A stretch of 64,000 nt of DNA from Gammaproteobacteria bacterium (GTDB lineage: Bacteria; Pseudomonadota; Gammaproteobacteria; Steroidobacterales; Steroidobacteraceae): assembly GCA_025355645.1 (NCBI GenBank), contig JANXZG010000025.1:33446-97445 (forward strand), in the 5' to 3' direction. The notes beneath the pieces are model-generated. The model did not search any database and was not told where the DNA came from. It worked only from the letters and a program-made list of their open reading frames with translations. Below, one piece after another: positions 55,291 to 63,599 of the stretch (positions within the stretch are counted from its first letter, which is position 1; each line of letters begins with the position of its first letter). Position numbers and translations under genes: made by a program.

Positions 55291-55869
55291 TCAGTCATCG
55301 AGTCCAAGCCCTTTCAGTATCCGCGGCGCATGTTTCTGGATCCGTGCGATGCGGGTCGCCGATTGTTTGGCCTGTGCGAAATGAAGCAGGTAACCCTTCC
55401 GCCTGCCGGGGGTGAGCGCATGGAAGGCTGCGGCCAGTTTCGAATCATCACGCAAACGTTCCTGAAACTCATCTGGAACGTCAAATTGCGCCACGCTTTT
55501 AATCTCTACCTTGACACCTGATTTCTCGGCTGCGACGGCTTTCCGAATAAACGATTCGATCGCCGCTTGCTGCGCACTGATGGCCGCAAGAGAGGTAAAT
55601 CTGATTTGCCGCGCGGCCTGAACATTCTTGGTTTGCTGAATGAGGATGCCTTTGGGGTCGGCAAGCAGGGCGCCTTTCGTGAACAGCAGAGCGCAATAGT
55701 GCTTGAAGCCGTGAATCAACATGACGTTGCGGCCGCCGAGGTCGTAGCAAGCCTGGCCCCATTTCAGTTCTTCATTGAGGCCCGCTGCAAGGCAGAGTTG
55801 GCGAAGCGCTGCGAATTCTGCGTGCCAGTGCTTTTCCTTGCGATGGACCTGACTCACCGATGGGTTCAT
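55291..55869 (-). CDS. YdeI/OmdA-family protein
   Basis: 192 residues from ATG 55869, with a GAGGG about ten bases upstream; ATG 55878 and a start at 55923 are alternatives. The N-terminal DUF1801-type domain has E-E-L-K-W-G-Q-A-C-Y, V-M-L-I-H-G-F-K-H-Y-C-A-L-L-F-T-K-G and I-L-I-Q-Q-T-K-N-V-Q-A-A-R-Q-I-R-F-T. The C-terminal part (F-H-A-L-T-P-G-R-R-K-G-Y, then A-K-Q-S-A-T-R-I-A-R-I) is the YdeI/OmpD-associated domain. Family members are small cytosolic proteins of unknown function, linked to stress or peptide resistance in some species. It stands alone. Confidence 0.85.
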   Translation of the reverse strand: MNPSVSQVHRKEKHWHAEFAALRQLCLAAGLNEELKWGQACYDLGGRNVMLIHGFKHYCALLFTKGALLADPKGILIQQTKNVQAARQIRFTSLAAISAQQAAIESFIRKAVAAEKSGVKVEIKSVAQFDVPDEFQERLRDDSKLAAAFHALTPGRRKGYLLHFAQAKQSATRIARIQKHAPRILKGLGLDD

Positions 55870-55923
55870 TTTTACCATCCCTCGGCTCGATGGGGCCTTG
55901 CGAACTCGGGGCTTATTTCGCAT

Positions 55924-56381
55924 CGTGGAGCTCCATTAAATAACCAGCGGTGCGAACAAGGCGAGTTCCTTGCGCCCGAACGCTGGCCGAGCCATTGTCC
56001 CCCGGAATGCACCTAAATCACAGATAGCTCCGATCTTGGTACTCGACAACAGCCTGCCGCTTATTTGATGACGGCGACCGCCGGCGTATGCCTCCCTCGC
56101 GACCATAAGTAGTTTGGCGCGTCGCAACGGACTTCTGCCCGGCGCTCACCGCATCACATCCTGAGCGGCGATCCTTATTAGCTGTTTCTGCGCTTCATTT
56201 AGCAGCATCGGCGCGAGTTCGTTATAGCGAATTTATTCTTTCCCAAGTTATGAAGAGCCGGTGCCCTCGACGTGAATGAGCTGCCAAGTCCGGAATGCCC
56301 CTCCACGGGTTAGCACCTGCTCTCCATAAATCCCGTTCCGTATTGTTCCGATGCGATTGATACAAATAGCTGCAATGGCGG
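55924..56381. other. 458-bp gene-poor region with decayed sequence
   Basis: No intact gene is convincing here. The only recognisable content is a fragment of an S74 fibre gene (56146-56233). Its open frames on both strands are short and lack family motifs. GC is lower and less regular than in the genes on either side. The region looks like the decayed 3' side of a tandem fibre-gene array. Confidence 0.5.
56146..56233 (-). pseudogene. Remnant of a third S74 fibre gene (C-terminal fragment)
   Basis: The minus strand reads I-R-Y-N-E-L-A-P-M-L-L-N-E-A-Q-K-Q-L and then runs to a stop at 56148-56146. This matches V-R-Y-D-E-L-A-P-M-L-L-N-E in both intact S74 genes nearby, at the junction between the chaperone domain and the terminal coiled coil. 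A TAA lies in frame just ahead of the matching residues, and nothing upstream continues the domain. It is a degenerate relic. Confidence 0.65.
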
Positions 56382-57875
56382 TTACCGCATCGCCAGCTTT
56401 TGCTCGGACGCAATGAGCGTCGCTATCGCGGCCTGCGTTGACTGGTTGAGCTTCTTTAAATCGGCAACCTGCTGTCGCATATCCTCGATTTGCCGCTGTT
56501 GCTGCTGCACCTCGTTCAGCAACATCGGGGCGAGTTCGTCATAGCGAACGCCCTGGATTGTGCCGACGTCGTCGCGAATCACCAATTCTGGATAGACCCT
56601 GTCGACTTCCTCGGCGATCAAGCCGTACTGGATGTTGCCGGTCGGTTCAGCCTTGAGGTGGAAAGTCACGGGCCGCAGGCGCTGCAGATTCCCGCTGCTG
56701 TCGGCCATCGGCGCGATCGCCGTCTTGTAGCGTTCCGAGGACGCCAGCACACCGAGTTCACCCGTGGCGGTCACAAAAACGGCACTGCCGGTGATTTGCT
56801 TGGTGGCAATTCCCGCCACGAACACCGTATGTTGGTTCTTGCCGATGCCGATTCGGATAACGCCATTATCCGTCGCAACGCCCACATGGCCGATATCGAT
56901 GTTGTTTGAGCCGGTGGTTAAAGAGCCCGCCTCGTAGCCCAGCGCAATGTTGTTTGAGCCTTCGGAGTTGGCATGTTGCGCGTTGAACCCAATGGCGGTG
57001 TTGTTCGCGCCCGACGTGTTGGAAAAAAGCGCACTGCTTCCCGCGGCCACATTGTTGATGCCGGTCGTGTTCGCATTGAGCGACTGCCATCCGGAGGCGG
57101 TGTTGTTCGCGCCATCGTTGTGATAGAGCGAACCATAGCCAAGTGCAACGTTGCCGCTGCCATTCGTATTGAATGTGAGCGCGGAAGATCCCAGTGCCGT
57201 GTTTTGACTACCGCTGGTATTGCCTATAAGGGCTTGCCACCCGGAGGCGGTGTTACTCGCGCCATAGTTGCTTCTCAGGGCATAGTACCCAACTGCCGTG
57301 TTCTGCGAGGCGTTTGTGCCGTTATGGAGTGCATAGTATCCGAGTGCGGCGTTTTGATTGCCGGTCACGTTGTTCCCAAGCGCGCCAGACCCGGAGGCGG
57401 TGTTTTGGCTGCCGGATGTGTTTCTCAGGAGCGCGAAAGCACCGGACGCGGTGTTAAAGCTCCCAAGCGAGTTGGAAGAGAGCGCGGCATAGCCAGAGAC
57501 GGTGTTACTGTTGCCTATCGTGTTGGCTTTGAGCGCATAGGCGCCCACCGCGGTATTGTAGCCGCCAGAAGTATTACTAATCAGCGCGTAGGAGCCAAAA
57601 GCACTGTTGAAACCGCCGTCAACGTTTTTTTGCAACGCGTATGTGCCCGTTGCGGTATTTTGAATTCCTGCGCTGTTGGATTGGAGCGCATCGAACCCGG
57701 AGGCGGTATTATTAAAGCCGCCCGGGCCGCCTGCGAGGAAAATTAGAGCGTTCGATCCCATCGCCGTATTGAGACGATTGTCGCTGACGACAACATCCGG
57801 CGGTTGTGCAAAGGCTGGCCCGGCGCCGACCATCATCGCCCCGATCAGGACATTTCGATTGAGCGTATTCAACAT
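56382..57875 (-). CDS. Secreted fibre protein with NTA-G-AL repeats and S74 chaperone domain (copy 1)
   Basis: 497 residues from ATG 57875 (GGAG nine bases upstream). A signal peptide ends near A-G-P-A-F-A-Q. Residues ~35-345 consist of about twenty 14-16-residue repeats with the pattern N-T-A-x-G-x-x-A-L, resembling YadA-head or Hep/Hag strands. At about residue 378 the Peptidase_S74 (endosialidase-type intramolecular chaperone) domain begins with S-S-E-R-Y-K-T-A-I, then L-R-P-V-T-F-H-L-K, Q-Y-G-L-I-A-E-E-V and V-R-Y-D-E-L-A-P-M-L. A Gln-rich coiled coil closes the protein. S74 domains drive trimer folding and can cleave themselves. A trimeric surface fibre is likely. Not part of a visible prophage. 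Confidence 0.8.
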   Translation of the reverse strand: MLNTLNRNVLIGAMMVGAGPAFAQPPDVVVSDNRLNTAMGSNALIFLAGGPGGFNNTASGFDALQSNSAGIQNTATGTYALQKNVDGGFNSAFGSYALISNTSGGYNTAVGAYALKANTIGNSNTVSGYAALSSNSLGSFNTASGAFALLRNTSGSQNTASGSGALGNNVTGNQNAALGYYALHNGTNASQNTAVGYYALRSNYGASNTASGWQALIGNTSGSQNTALGSSALTFNTNGSGNVALGYGSLYHNDGANNTASGWQSLNANTTGINNVAAGSSALFSNTSGANNTAIGFNAQHANSEGSNNIALGYEAGSLTTGSNNIDIGHVGVATDNGVIRIGIGKNQHTVFVAGIATKQITGSAVFVTATGELGVLASSERYKTAIAPMADSSGNLQRLRPVTFHLKAEPTGNIQYGLIAEEVDRVYPELVIRDDVGTIQGVRYDELAPMLLNEVQQQQRQIEDMRQQVADLKKLNQSTQAAIATLIASEQKLAMR

Positions 57876-58043
57876 AACTTCATACTCCGTTGACCAAAGG
57901 TTGACGCAAATCTCGTTGCGGTGAATCATTTTAAAATTGCTCGTAGCCATCCCTCGGCTTGCTATTGCTTGAAATAGAAGCTTGTGACTAATCGCTAGAT
58001 CATGGTCACGTGCTACGCATCGCCAGCTGTTGCTCTAATTTCA

Positions 58044-59504
58044 CTATTTGGCCAGCGCCGCTAGTACGCGCTGGTTGGCTTGCTCCAGTTCCGCAAGTTG
58101 CCGTCTTAACTGCGCTATTTCGCCAAGCTGCTGCGATTGCGCCTGGATCCTGGCATCCTGTGCAGTGAGCATGCTCTGCTGCTTCTGCATTTCGTTTAGC
58201 AGCATCGGCGCGAGTTCGTCATAGCGAACACCCTGGATCGTGCCGGTCTCATCGCGAATCACCAATTCTGGATAGACCTTTGCGACCTCCTCGGCGATCA
58301 GTCCGTACTGGATGGCGCCATTCGCTTCAGCCTTGAGATGGAAAGTCACGGGCCGCAGGCGCTGCAGATTCCCGCTGCTGTCGGCCATGGGCGCGATCGC
58401 CGTCTTGTAGCGTTCCGAGGACGCCAGCACGCCGAGTTCACCCGTGGCGGTCACATACACGGCACTGCCGGTGATTTGCTTGGTAGCAATTCCCGCCACG
58501 GACACCGTATGTTGGTTCTTGGCAAGTCCGATCCGAACAACGCCATTATCCGTTGCAAAGCCCGCGTGGCCGATGTCGATGTTGTTCGAGCCGGTAGTTA
58601 ACGAGCCCGCCTCATAGCCCAATGCAATGTTGTTTGAGCCTGCGGCGTTGGCATGGAGCGCGTTGAACCCGGTGGCGGTGTTATTCATGCCGGACGTGTT
58701 GGAAAAAAGCGCACTGCTTCCCGCGGCCACGTTGTCACTGCCGGTCGTGTTTGAGTTCAGCGACTGCCAACCGGAGCTGGTGTTGTCATCGCCATTATTG
58801 TGATACAGCGCGCCGTACCCGAAAGCGACGTTGTTGTTGCCTGTCGTATTGTATGTGAGCGCGGACGATCCGGATGCGGTGTTCTGACTGCCGCTCGTGT
58901 TTCCGGTAAGCGCTTGCCAGCCGGAAGCGGTATTGTTGCTGCCATTGCTGTGGCTCAGCGCGTAGTACCCGAAGCCCGTATTCTGCGAGGCGGTGGTGTT
59001 GCCACCGAGCGCATAGAAACCGGAGGCGGTGTTCTGGCTGCCAGTGGAGTTGTTATTGAGCGCGCGTGCGCCAGTGGCGACGTTGTAACCTCCGCTCGTG
59101 TTGGTATAGAGCGCGGCGTCACCGAGCGCAGTGTTGTTGTGACCTAAGGTGTTGGTAAAAAGAGCATCGGCGCCCGCTGCGGTGTTGTACTGACCGGAGG
59201 TATTAGAAACTAGGGCGTATGAGCCAAGGCCAGTGTTGCTGTTGCCGTTAACGTTACTAGACAACGCGTACCCGCCCGACGCAGTGTTGCGGGATCCAGT
59301 GGTGGTAGCGCCGAGCGCATGCCACCCAGCGGCGGTATTGGTTGAGCCCATGCCGGATGCAAGGTCGCCAAGGGCGCCCGATCCCATGGCAGTATTTTTC
59401 CGACTGTCGCTGGCAACAACATCTGGCGGTTGCTGTGCAAGGGCCGGAGCAGCAATGACCACCATCGCTCCGATCAAGACTTTGCGATTTGGTTTACGCG
59501 ACAT
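58044..59504 (-). CDS. Secreted fibre protein with NTA-G-AL repeats and S74 chaperone domain (copy 2)
   Basis: 486 residues from ATG 59504 (GGGAG nine bases upstream). Same plan as copy 1: signal peptide ending near A-L-A-Q, about twenty N-T-A-x-G-x-x-A-L repeats, S74 domain from about residue 361 (S-S-E-R-Y-K-T-A-I) and a Gln-rich coiled coil. A stretch of about 187 bases in the S74 region differs from copy 1 at only about seven sites by hand count, while the repeats have diverged more. The TAG TGA stop lies just before a +1-frame continuation L-E-Q-Q-L-A-M-R that matches the C-terminus of copy 1, so this copy seems to have lost its last residues. It is separated from copy 1 by 168 bp. Confidence 0.8.
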   Translation of the reverse strand: MSRKPNRKVLIGAMVVIAAPALAQQPPDVVASDSRKNTAMGSGALGDLASGMGSTNTAAGWHALGATTTGSRNTASGGYALSSNVNGNSNTGLGSYALVSNTSGQYNTAAGADALFTNTLGHNNTALGDAALYTNTSGGYNVATGARALNNNSTGSQNTASGFYALGGNTTASQNTGFGYYALSHSNGSNNTASGWQALTGNTSGSQNTASGSSALTYNTTGNNNVAFGYGALYHNNGDDNTSSGWQSLNSNTTGSDNVAAGSSALFSNTSGMNNTATGFNALHANAAGSNNIALGYEAGSLTTGSNNIDIGHAGFATDNGVVRIGLAKNQHTVSVAGIATKQITGSAVYVTATGELGVLASSERYKTAIAPMADSSGNLQRLRPVTFHLKAEANGAIQYGLIAEEVAKVYPELVIRDETGTIQGVRYDELAPMLLNEMQKQQSMLTAQDARIQAQSQQLGEIAQLRRQLAELEQANQRVLAALAK

Positions 59505-59559
59505 AATCTCATGCTCCCATTGATTAACGATTACCCTAAATTCCAATCATTTGAATCGA

Positions 59560-60372
59560 CTACACCTGCCTGTAGGCGTCCGTCCCCGCGTTACTGCCTG
59601 AGGCAAACGCCGGTGCCCTTCTCGTTTTCGCGTCCTGCTGCCCAGTACACATCGGGATAGGAGCGCTCGCTGGGGACGGTGTCTGTAACCGGTACTGATC
59701 GGGCTTATCCCTACACTTGATTACGTAGGTCGGTTTCCTCGGCGCTTCGAAACTGGCGCTGCGGGTCGTGGCGGACAGCGTGTTACCTTCGCCCCTGAGC
59801 AACAAGTCCGTGCCATACGGCGTGCCTTCCACAAACTGTGCGGAGGGCGAGGAAATAACGAATCTCGCGGGTACACTGGCGCCGTTGCGGATACCGCGCC
59901 ACCTACCCACCAGTCCCTCGGTTCCCGTGACGCGCGCATAAATCCTCGTCTCGTTGAACATCAATCCATCAGCGCGAGTGCCGGTCGTGGTAATAGTCAG
60001 TTTTCCGCCGTCGGCGGAGAGCTCCCCGTGAGCCTTGTTCAAGATCACATTGCCTGCCCGTGTCATGGAGTCCCACGCATGATCGCCGACCGCCGTCCAT
60101 GTGGTGGTGTGCCCATTACCTGAGGGATATTCCTTGCCGTCGACGCCAAAGTCATAGTCGGTATCTGCGCCGGCCGCGACGTGGTATAGGCCGTTGGTTT
60201 TCTTGCTGAAGGTGATGGTGTCGCCCGAGGAGTAGCTCTTTGCCACTACGAGCTTCCAGGCGCTCATCCAGGCCGTCTCGGAGGGCTTTGCCAAGCCCAC
60301 TCCAACGGCGCTCAGCAGGGCGCAAACAGCCAGCAAGGCTGTGCCGGTGCCAATTCGAGTAAGCTGAATCAT
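59560..60372 (-). CDS. Secreted protein of unknown function
   Basis: 270 residues from ATG 60372; ATG 60399 is an alternative. A signal peptide (A-L-L-A-V-C-A-L-L-S-A-V-G-V-G-L-A) starts the protein. The rest contains tandem short beta-strands (Y-H-V-A-A-G-A-D-T-D-Y-D-F-G-V-D-G-K-E-Y, T-R-I-Y-A-R-V-T-G-T-E-G-L-V-G-R-W) and a low-complexity Ala/Pro/Thr tail with two Cys. The strand pattern suggests a small beta-barrel or lipocalin-like fold, but I recognise no family. It lies upstream of copy 2 of the S74 fibre gene on the same strand (55-bp gap) and diverges from the large regulator gene. Confidence 0.6.
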   Translation of the reverse strand: MIQLTRIGTGTALLAVCALLSAVGVGLAKPSETAWMSAWKLVVAKSYSSGDTITFSKKTNGLYHVAAGADTDYDFGVDGKEYPSGNGHTTTWTAVGDHAWDSMTRAGNVILNKAHGELSADGGKLTITTTGTRADGLMFNETRIYARVTGTEGLVGRWRGIRNGASVPARFVISSPSAQFVEGTPYGTDLLLRGEGNTLSATTRSASFEAPRKPTYVIKCRDKPDQYRLQTPSPASAPIPMCTGQQDAKTRRAPAFASGSNAGTDAYRQV

Positions 60373-60419
60373 GGGGGCTGACTTCGGTCCGTGTTGCATC
60401 AGTTGATGCGATCGAAGAT

Positions 60420-60437
60420 TTAACGGCGAGCGCCCAT
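60420..60437 (-). CDS. Candidate five-codon leader ORF (MGARR) with strong ribosome-binding site
   Basis: Minus-strand AGGAGG (60448-60443) stands five bases ahead of ATG 60437, which reads M-G-A-R-R and stops with TAA. It is the best Shine-Dalgarno in the divergent gap, while the ATG of the secreted protein 47 bases further on has none. It may be a leader minicistron, or the truncated start of an older gene. Only the sequence supports it. Confidence 0.3.
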   Translation of the reverse strand: MGARR

Positions 60438-60496
60438 TTTGTCCTCCTCGTTACTCTGTTATTTTCCTCTTAGAAGTCTGTCGTTGAGCTGAAGCC

Positions 60497-63427
60497 ATGT
60501 CGGCACTGTCAAACCCGCGGTACCAATTCGCCGAGTTCGAGCTCGAACCGGCCGAGCGGCGCCTGCTTGGCAACGGCAAACCGATTGCCCTGACACCGAA
60601 GGTATTCGATACGCTGGTCTTGTTGGTGGAAAACGCCGGCCACGTCACCCGAAAAGACGATTTGATGAAAGCCTTATGGCCGCGCGGCTATGTGGACGAA
60701 GCGACGCTCAGCAACCATATTTGGCAAATACGGCGGGCGCTGGGAGATACCGCGAAAAAGACTCGATTCATCGAGACGGTCCCAAAAATGGGCTATCGGT
60801 TCTGCGCACCGGTCACTCTGAGTCATGCGACCGCGCAAATGACAGCCAACGCCGGCCGGGTGGAGTTCTTATCGGGCCCAACGGCCTCCCGACTCGACCC
60901 TCTTCCTTCCACAGATGATCAACCGGCGCAGCACGCTGCGCCCCCGCCTATTTTTCCTGCCTCGAGCAATGCGGCCCCCGGCGTTGCTCAGGCCCCGTTG
61001 TATTTTGCCGCAGGCATCGGGGCGGCGGCGCTGCGTCGAACGGCGCGTCGTTATGCCCCGATCGGATGGGGAGCGGTAATCCTCGCCATTGCGCTCAGCC
61101 TCGCCGTCACCCATTGGCGAACCGGGATTTCGCCCGCCCACGAGATTCTGCCGATGCCAAGCCGCCCGAGCATAGCTTTCGTCGGATTCAATAACCTATC
61201 AAAGGTGGCAGACGATGCGTGGCTGGCCACGGCGCTTACGTCCATGCTGGCGACCGAAATCAGCGCGACCGATTCGCTTCGTGTCATCCCTTATTCATCG
61301 GTTCAGGAGGCGACGAAGTCATTGACCCCACCCGTGGCTGGGGGATATGCCGATGACGCCTTGCAGCAGATCCGCAAGCAGCTCGATGCCGACTATGCCG
61401 TCACTGGCAGCTACTTGATCGGCACCGGCCGGGACGATCCGACGCTGCGTGTTGACGTCACGCTCCAGAACCTGCGCACCGGCGCGGTGATTGGCACAAT
61501 TTCAAAGCTGTCGGAGCTTTCGCTGCTGAATGGAGTTGTGGAACAGCTGGGTACCTTGCTGCGTGGCAAGTTGGGCGTCGCGCTGCCAAGCGCCGAAACT
61601 CTGCATTCCATTTCCAGGGCTCAACCGCCCACGCCAGAGGTCGCGCGCCACATCGGCATTGCCCTTGAGGCCATGCAGCACCACGATGCCGCACATGCAC
61701 GCGATGAGTTGCTGGACACCGTCGCCCAGGCGCCGGGGTTCGCGCCAGCGTACCTGTACCTGTCCGAGGCATACACGGCACTGGGGTCGCGCCCCAAGGC
61801 CCTTGCAGCGGCCGAACAGGCCGCTGCAAGGGCAGACACGCTGACGGCGGAACAGCGACTGCAAGTTGACGCCGCCGTCCAAGTGGCTCGTTATGATTGG
61901 AAGGCAGCTGCTGCGACAGACCTGCAGCTGGTGCTGCTCAGGCCGGCGCAGCTCGAATACCGGATTGCATACGTCGACGCGCTGCTGGCGGTCGGCGAGA
62001 TCGAGCGCGCGAAGGACCTGGTTGATGAAATGCTGCGCCTTCCTGGAAGTGCCGATCCGCGCATCACCCTGGCGGCGGCGCGTGTTGCGGATGCGCGAAA
62101 CGATGTGCATTCAAGCGCGACCCTCGCTGCTGCGGCACTCAAGCAAGCCCAAGCGCGCGAACTGCCCGCGCTCATCGCTGAGTCCGAGGTGAAGCTCGCC
62201 ACGGCCAACATGCACCTCGGCAACAATGTCCCGGCGCGCGAGGAACTGAGGGTCGCCATCGACGGCTATCGATCGATCGGCAACCCGCGCGGCGAAATCG
62301 AAGCGCGGCGCAACTTCGCCGCGGCGCTCCAAAACCTGGGTCAGGGCCCGGCAGCCCGGGACGAATATCAACGGGCCATGGCGCTGGCGCAGAGCATAGG
62401 GGACATGGCGGGCGTGTCCGCCGTTTACCGCGATCTGACGTCGATGCTGTGGAACGCGGGCGATCGGGACGCGGCTCAGGTCGCGGCGCGACGTGCCTTA
62501 GGCATCAGCCGCGAAACCGGCGATTTGCGATTGCAAGCCTGGATGGTGCGCGCGTTGGCCACGATCGCCTCTGACGAAGCTGCCACCGATGAAGTGCTCG
62601 ACCAGTATCGGGAAGTCACCGAGCTTACCGAACGAATCCACGATCCTGGTGGCCACGTGTGGTCCCTGGCAACAACCGCCGATCTGCTGCGTATTCGCGG
62701 CCAGCTCGATGATGCCGCGGCCTTATGCCCCGGCGCCCTGGCCGAGGCCGCCGTGCTCACCGATCCGCAGTTTCGGATCTATGCCTCGATGAACTGTGCG
62801 CAGGTAGCCATGGACCGGAACGAAGTCAAAAAGGCGCGATCTCTTTTTGAAGACACGACGCGCGAGTCGGAAAAGACGAGTAACTCTGTCTATGCGGCAA
62901 ATTCGCAAATGGTCCTGGCACAGATGGACCTGGATGCATCCAATTGGGCGCAGGCCCGTAGCCGGCTTGAGAACGCTGTTAAGCGCTTCGCTTCGATGGA
63001 GCAGCAGACCGGACAGGCCGACGCCGAGGCAATGTTGGCTATTGGCGCTCAAGCGAACGGTGATTCGACGCTCCGGGATCGCGCTATGGCGCACGCCGCC
63101 TCGTTGCGCGCTGCGGCCACCTCGCGCCAGGAGGTGTATTTCGTCGATATCGCGCTTGCGCAGCTCAGCAGCGATGCCAAGGGTGTCTCCGCAGCGATCG
63201 AACGATTGCGTGACATTGCCGCGGATGCCGAGCGGCGCCATTGGCTGTCGTGGGCGCTGGAAGCCAAGCTGGCCGCGTGGCGGCTGTTGCAACTCCAAGG
63301 CGACGCGTCGGCAGCTGCCAAGCTGGGTGAGGAGATCGGTACCGTGGCACGAGAGCATGGATTTGGCCGCATTCAGGCGCTCTTGTCTGGGTCCGCACCG
63401 CTGCGGCAACCGACCTCATCGCGATGA
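60497..63427 (+). CDS. Membrane-anchored winged-helix regulator with TPR domain (CadC-like)
   Basis: 976 residues. Residues ~8-106 form an OmpR-type winged helix without a receiver (L-T-P-K-V-F-D-T-L, A-T-L-S-N-H-I-W-Q-I-R-R-A-L-G-D and P-K-M-G-Y-R-F), as in CadC and ToxR. A Pro/Ala-rich linker leads to one transmembrane segment at ~187-206 (I-G-W-G-A-V-I-L-A-I-A-L-S-L-A-V). Then comes a FlgO/TolB-like segment (I-A-F-V-G-F-N-N-L and A-V-T-G-S-Y-L-I-G) and about 600 residues of tetratricopeptide-like helices. It would bind DNA from the membrane and sense an external or protein signal with the periplasmic part. It diverges, over 124 bp, from the secreted protein and S74 fibre genes, a plausible target. 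Confidence 0.88.
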   Translation: MSALSNPRYQFAEFELEPAERRLLGNGKPIALTPKVFDTLVLLVENAGHVTRKDDLMKALWPRGYVDEATLSNHIWQIRRALGDTAKKTRFIETVPKMGYRFCAPVTLSHATAQMTANAGRVEFLSGPTASRLDPLPSTDDQPAQHAAPPPIFPASSNAAPGVAQAPLYFAAGIGAAALRRTARRYAPIGWGAVILAIALSLAVTHWRTGISPAHEILPMPSRPSIAFVGFNNLSKVADDAWLATALTSMLATEISATDSLRVIPYSSVQEATKSLTPPVAGGYADDALQQIRKQLDADYAVTGSYLIGTGRDDPTLRVDVTLQNLRTGAVIGTISKLSELSLLNGVVEQLGTLLRGKLGVALPSAETLHSISRAQPPTPEVARHIGIALEAMQHHDAAHARDELLDTVAQAPGFAPAYLYLSEAYTALGSRPKALAAAEQAAARADTLTAEQRLQVDAAVQVARYDWKAAAATDLQLVLLRPAQLEYRIAYVDALLAVGEIERAKDLVDEMLRLPGSADPRITLAAARVADARNDVHSSATLAAAALKQAQARELPALIAESEVKLATANMHLGNNVPAREELRVAIDGYRSIGNPRGEIEARRNFAAALQNLGQGPAARDEYQRAMALAQSIGDMAGVSAVYRDLTSMLWNAGDRDAAQVAARRALGISRETGDLRLQAWMVRALATIASDEAATDEVLDQYREVTELTERIHDPGGHVWSLATTADLLRIRGQLDDAAALCPGALAEAAVLTDPQFRIYASMNCAQVAMDRNEVKKARSLFEDTTRESEKTSNSVYAANSQMVLAQMDLDASNWAQARSRLENAVKRFASMEQQTGQADAEAMLAIGAQANGDSTLRDRAMAHAASLRAAATSRQEVYFVDIALAQLSSDAKGVSAAIERLRDIAADAERRHWLSWALEAKLAAWRLLQLQGDASAAAKLGEEIGTVAREHGFGRIQALLSGSAPLRQPTSSR

Positions 63428-63599
63428 ATGCGGACGCGAGGCCTGCGCCGGCGACCTTTTGGCTATCAGCACGTAAAGTCGTCAGTCCGCGAAAAGGTCC
63501 TATGCGGTGCATATCGGTACCGTGCAGTGGCGGCGCTTGCTCGTGTCCATGCCACCCTTTCGGCTAGAATTAGCAAGTTAAGCGTACCGAGGTTCGATT

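Noticed and set aside
55924..56381. A 63-codon minus-strand ORF (55936-56127) between ydeI and the S74 genes
   Set aside because: No motif, no ribosome-binding site and a composition unlike neighbouring genes; treated as decayed non-coding sequence.
56973..57746. 257-codon plus-strand frame with repeated V-V-R-A and G-G-G-V units
   Set aside because: It is the antisense of the fibre repeats in S74 copy 1; the periodicity is inherited from the real repeats.
56900..59400. Regularly spaced DNA repeats suggestive of a CRISPR array or non-coding satellite
   Set aside because: The units are imperfect, lack unique spacers and are in-frame codons for N-T-A-x-G-x-x-A-L protein repeats in two secreted fibre genes.
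63428..63599. Possible riboswitch or leader RNA ahead of glyA
   Set aside because: I could not find a paired glycine- or SAM-riboswitch core; only a -10-like TAGAAT box is visible.
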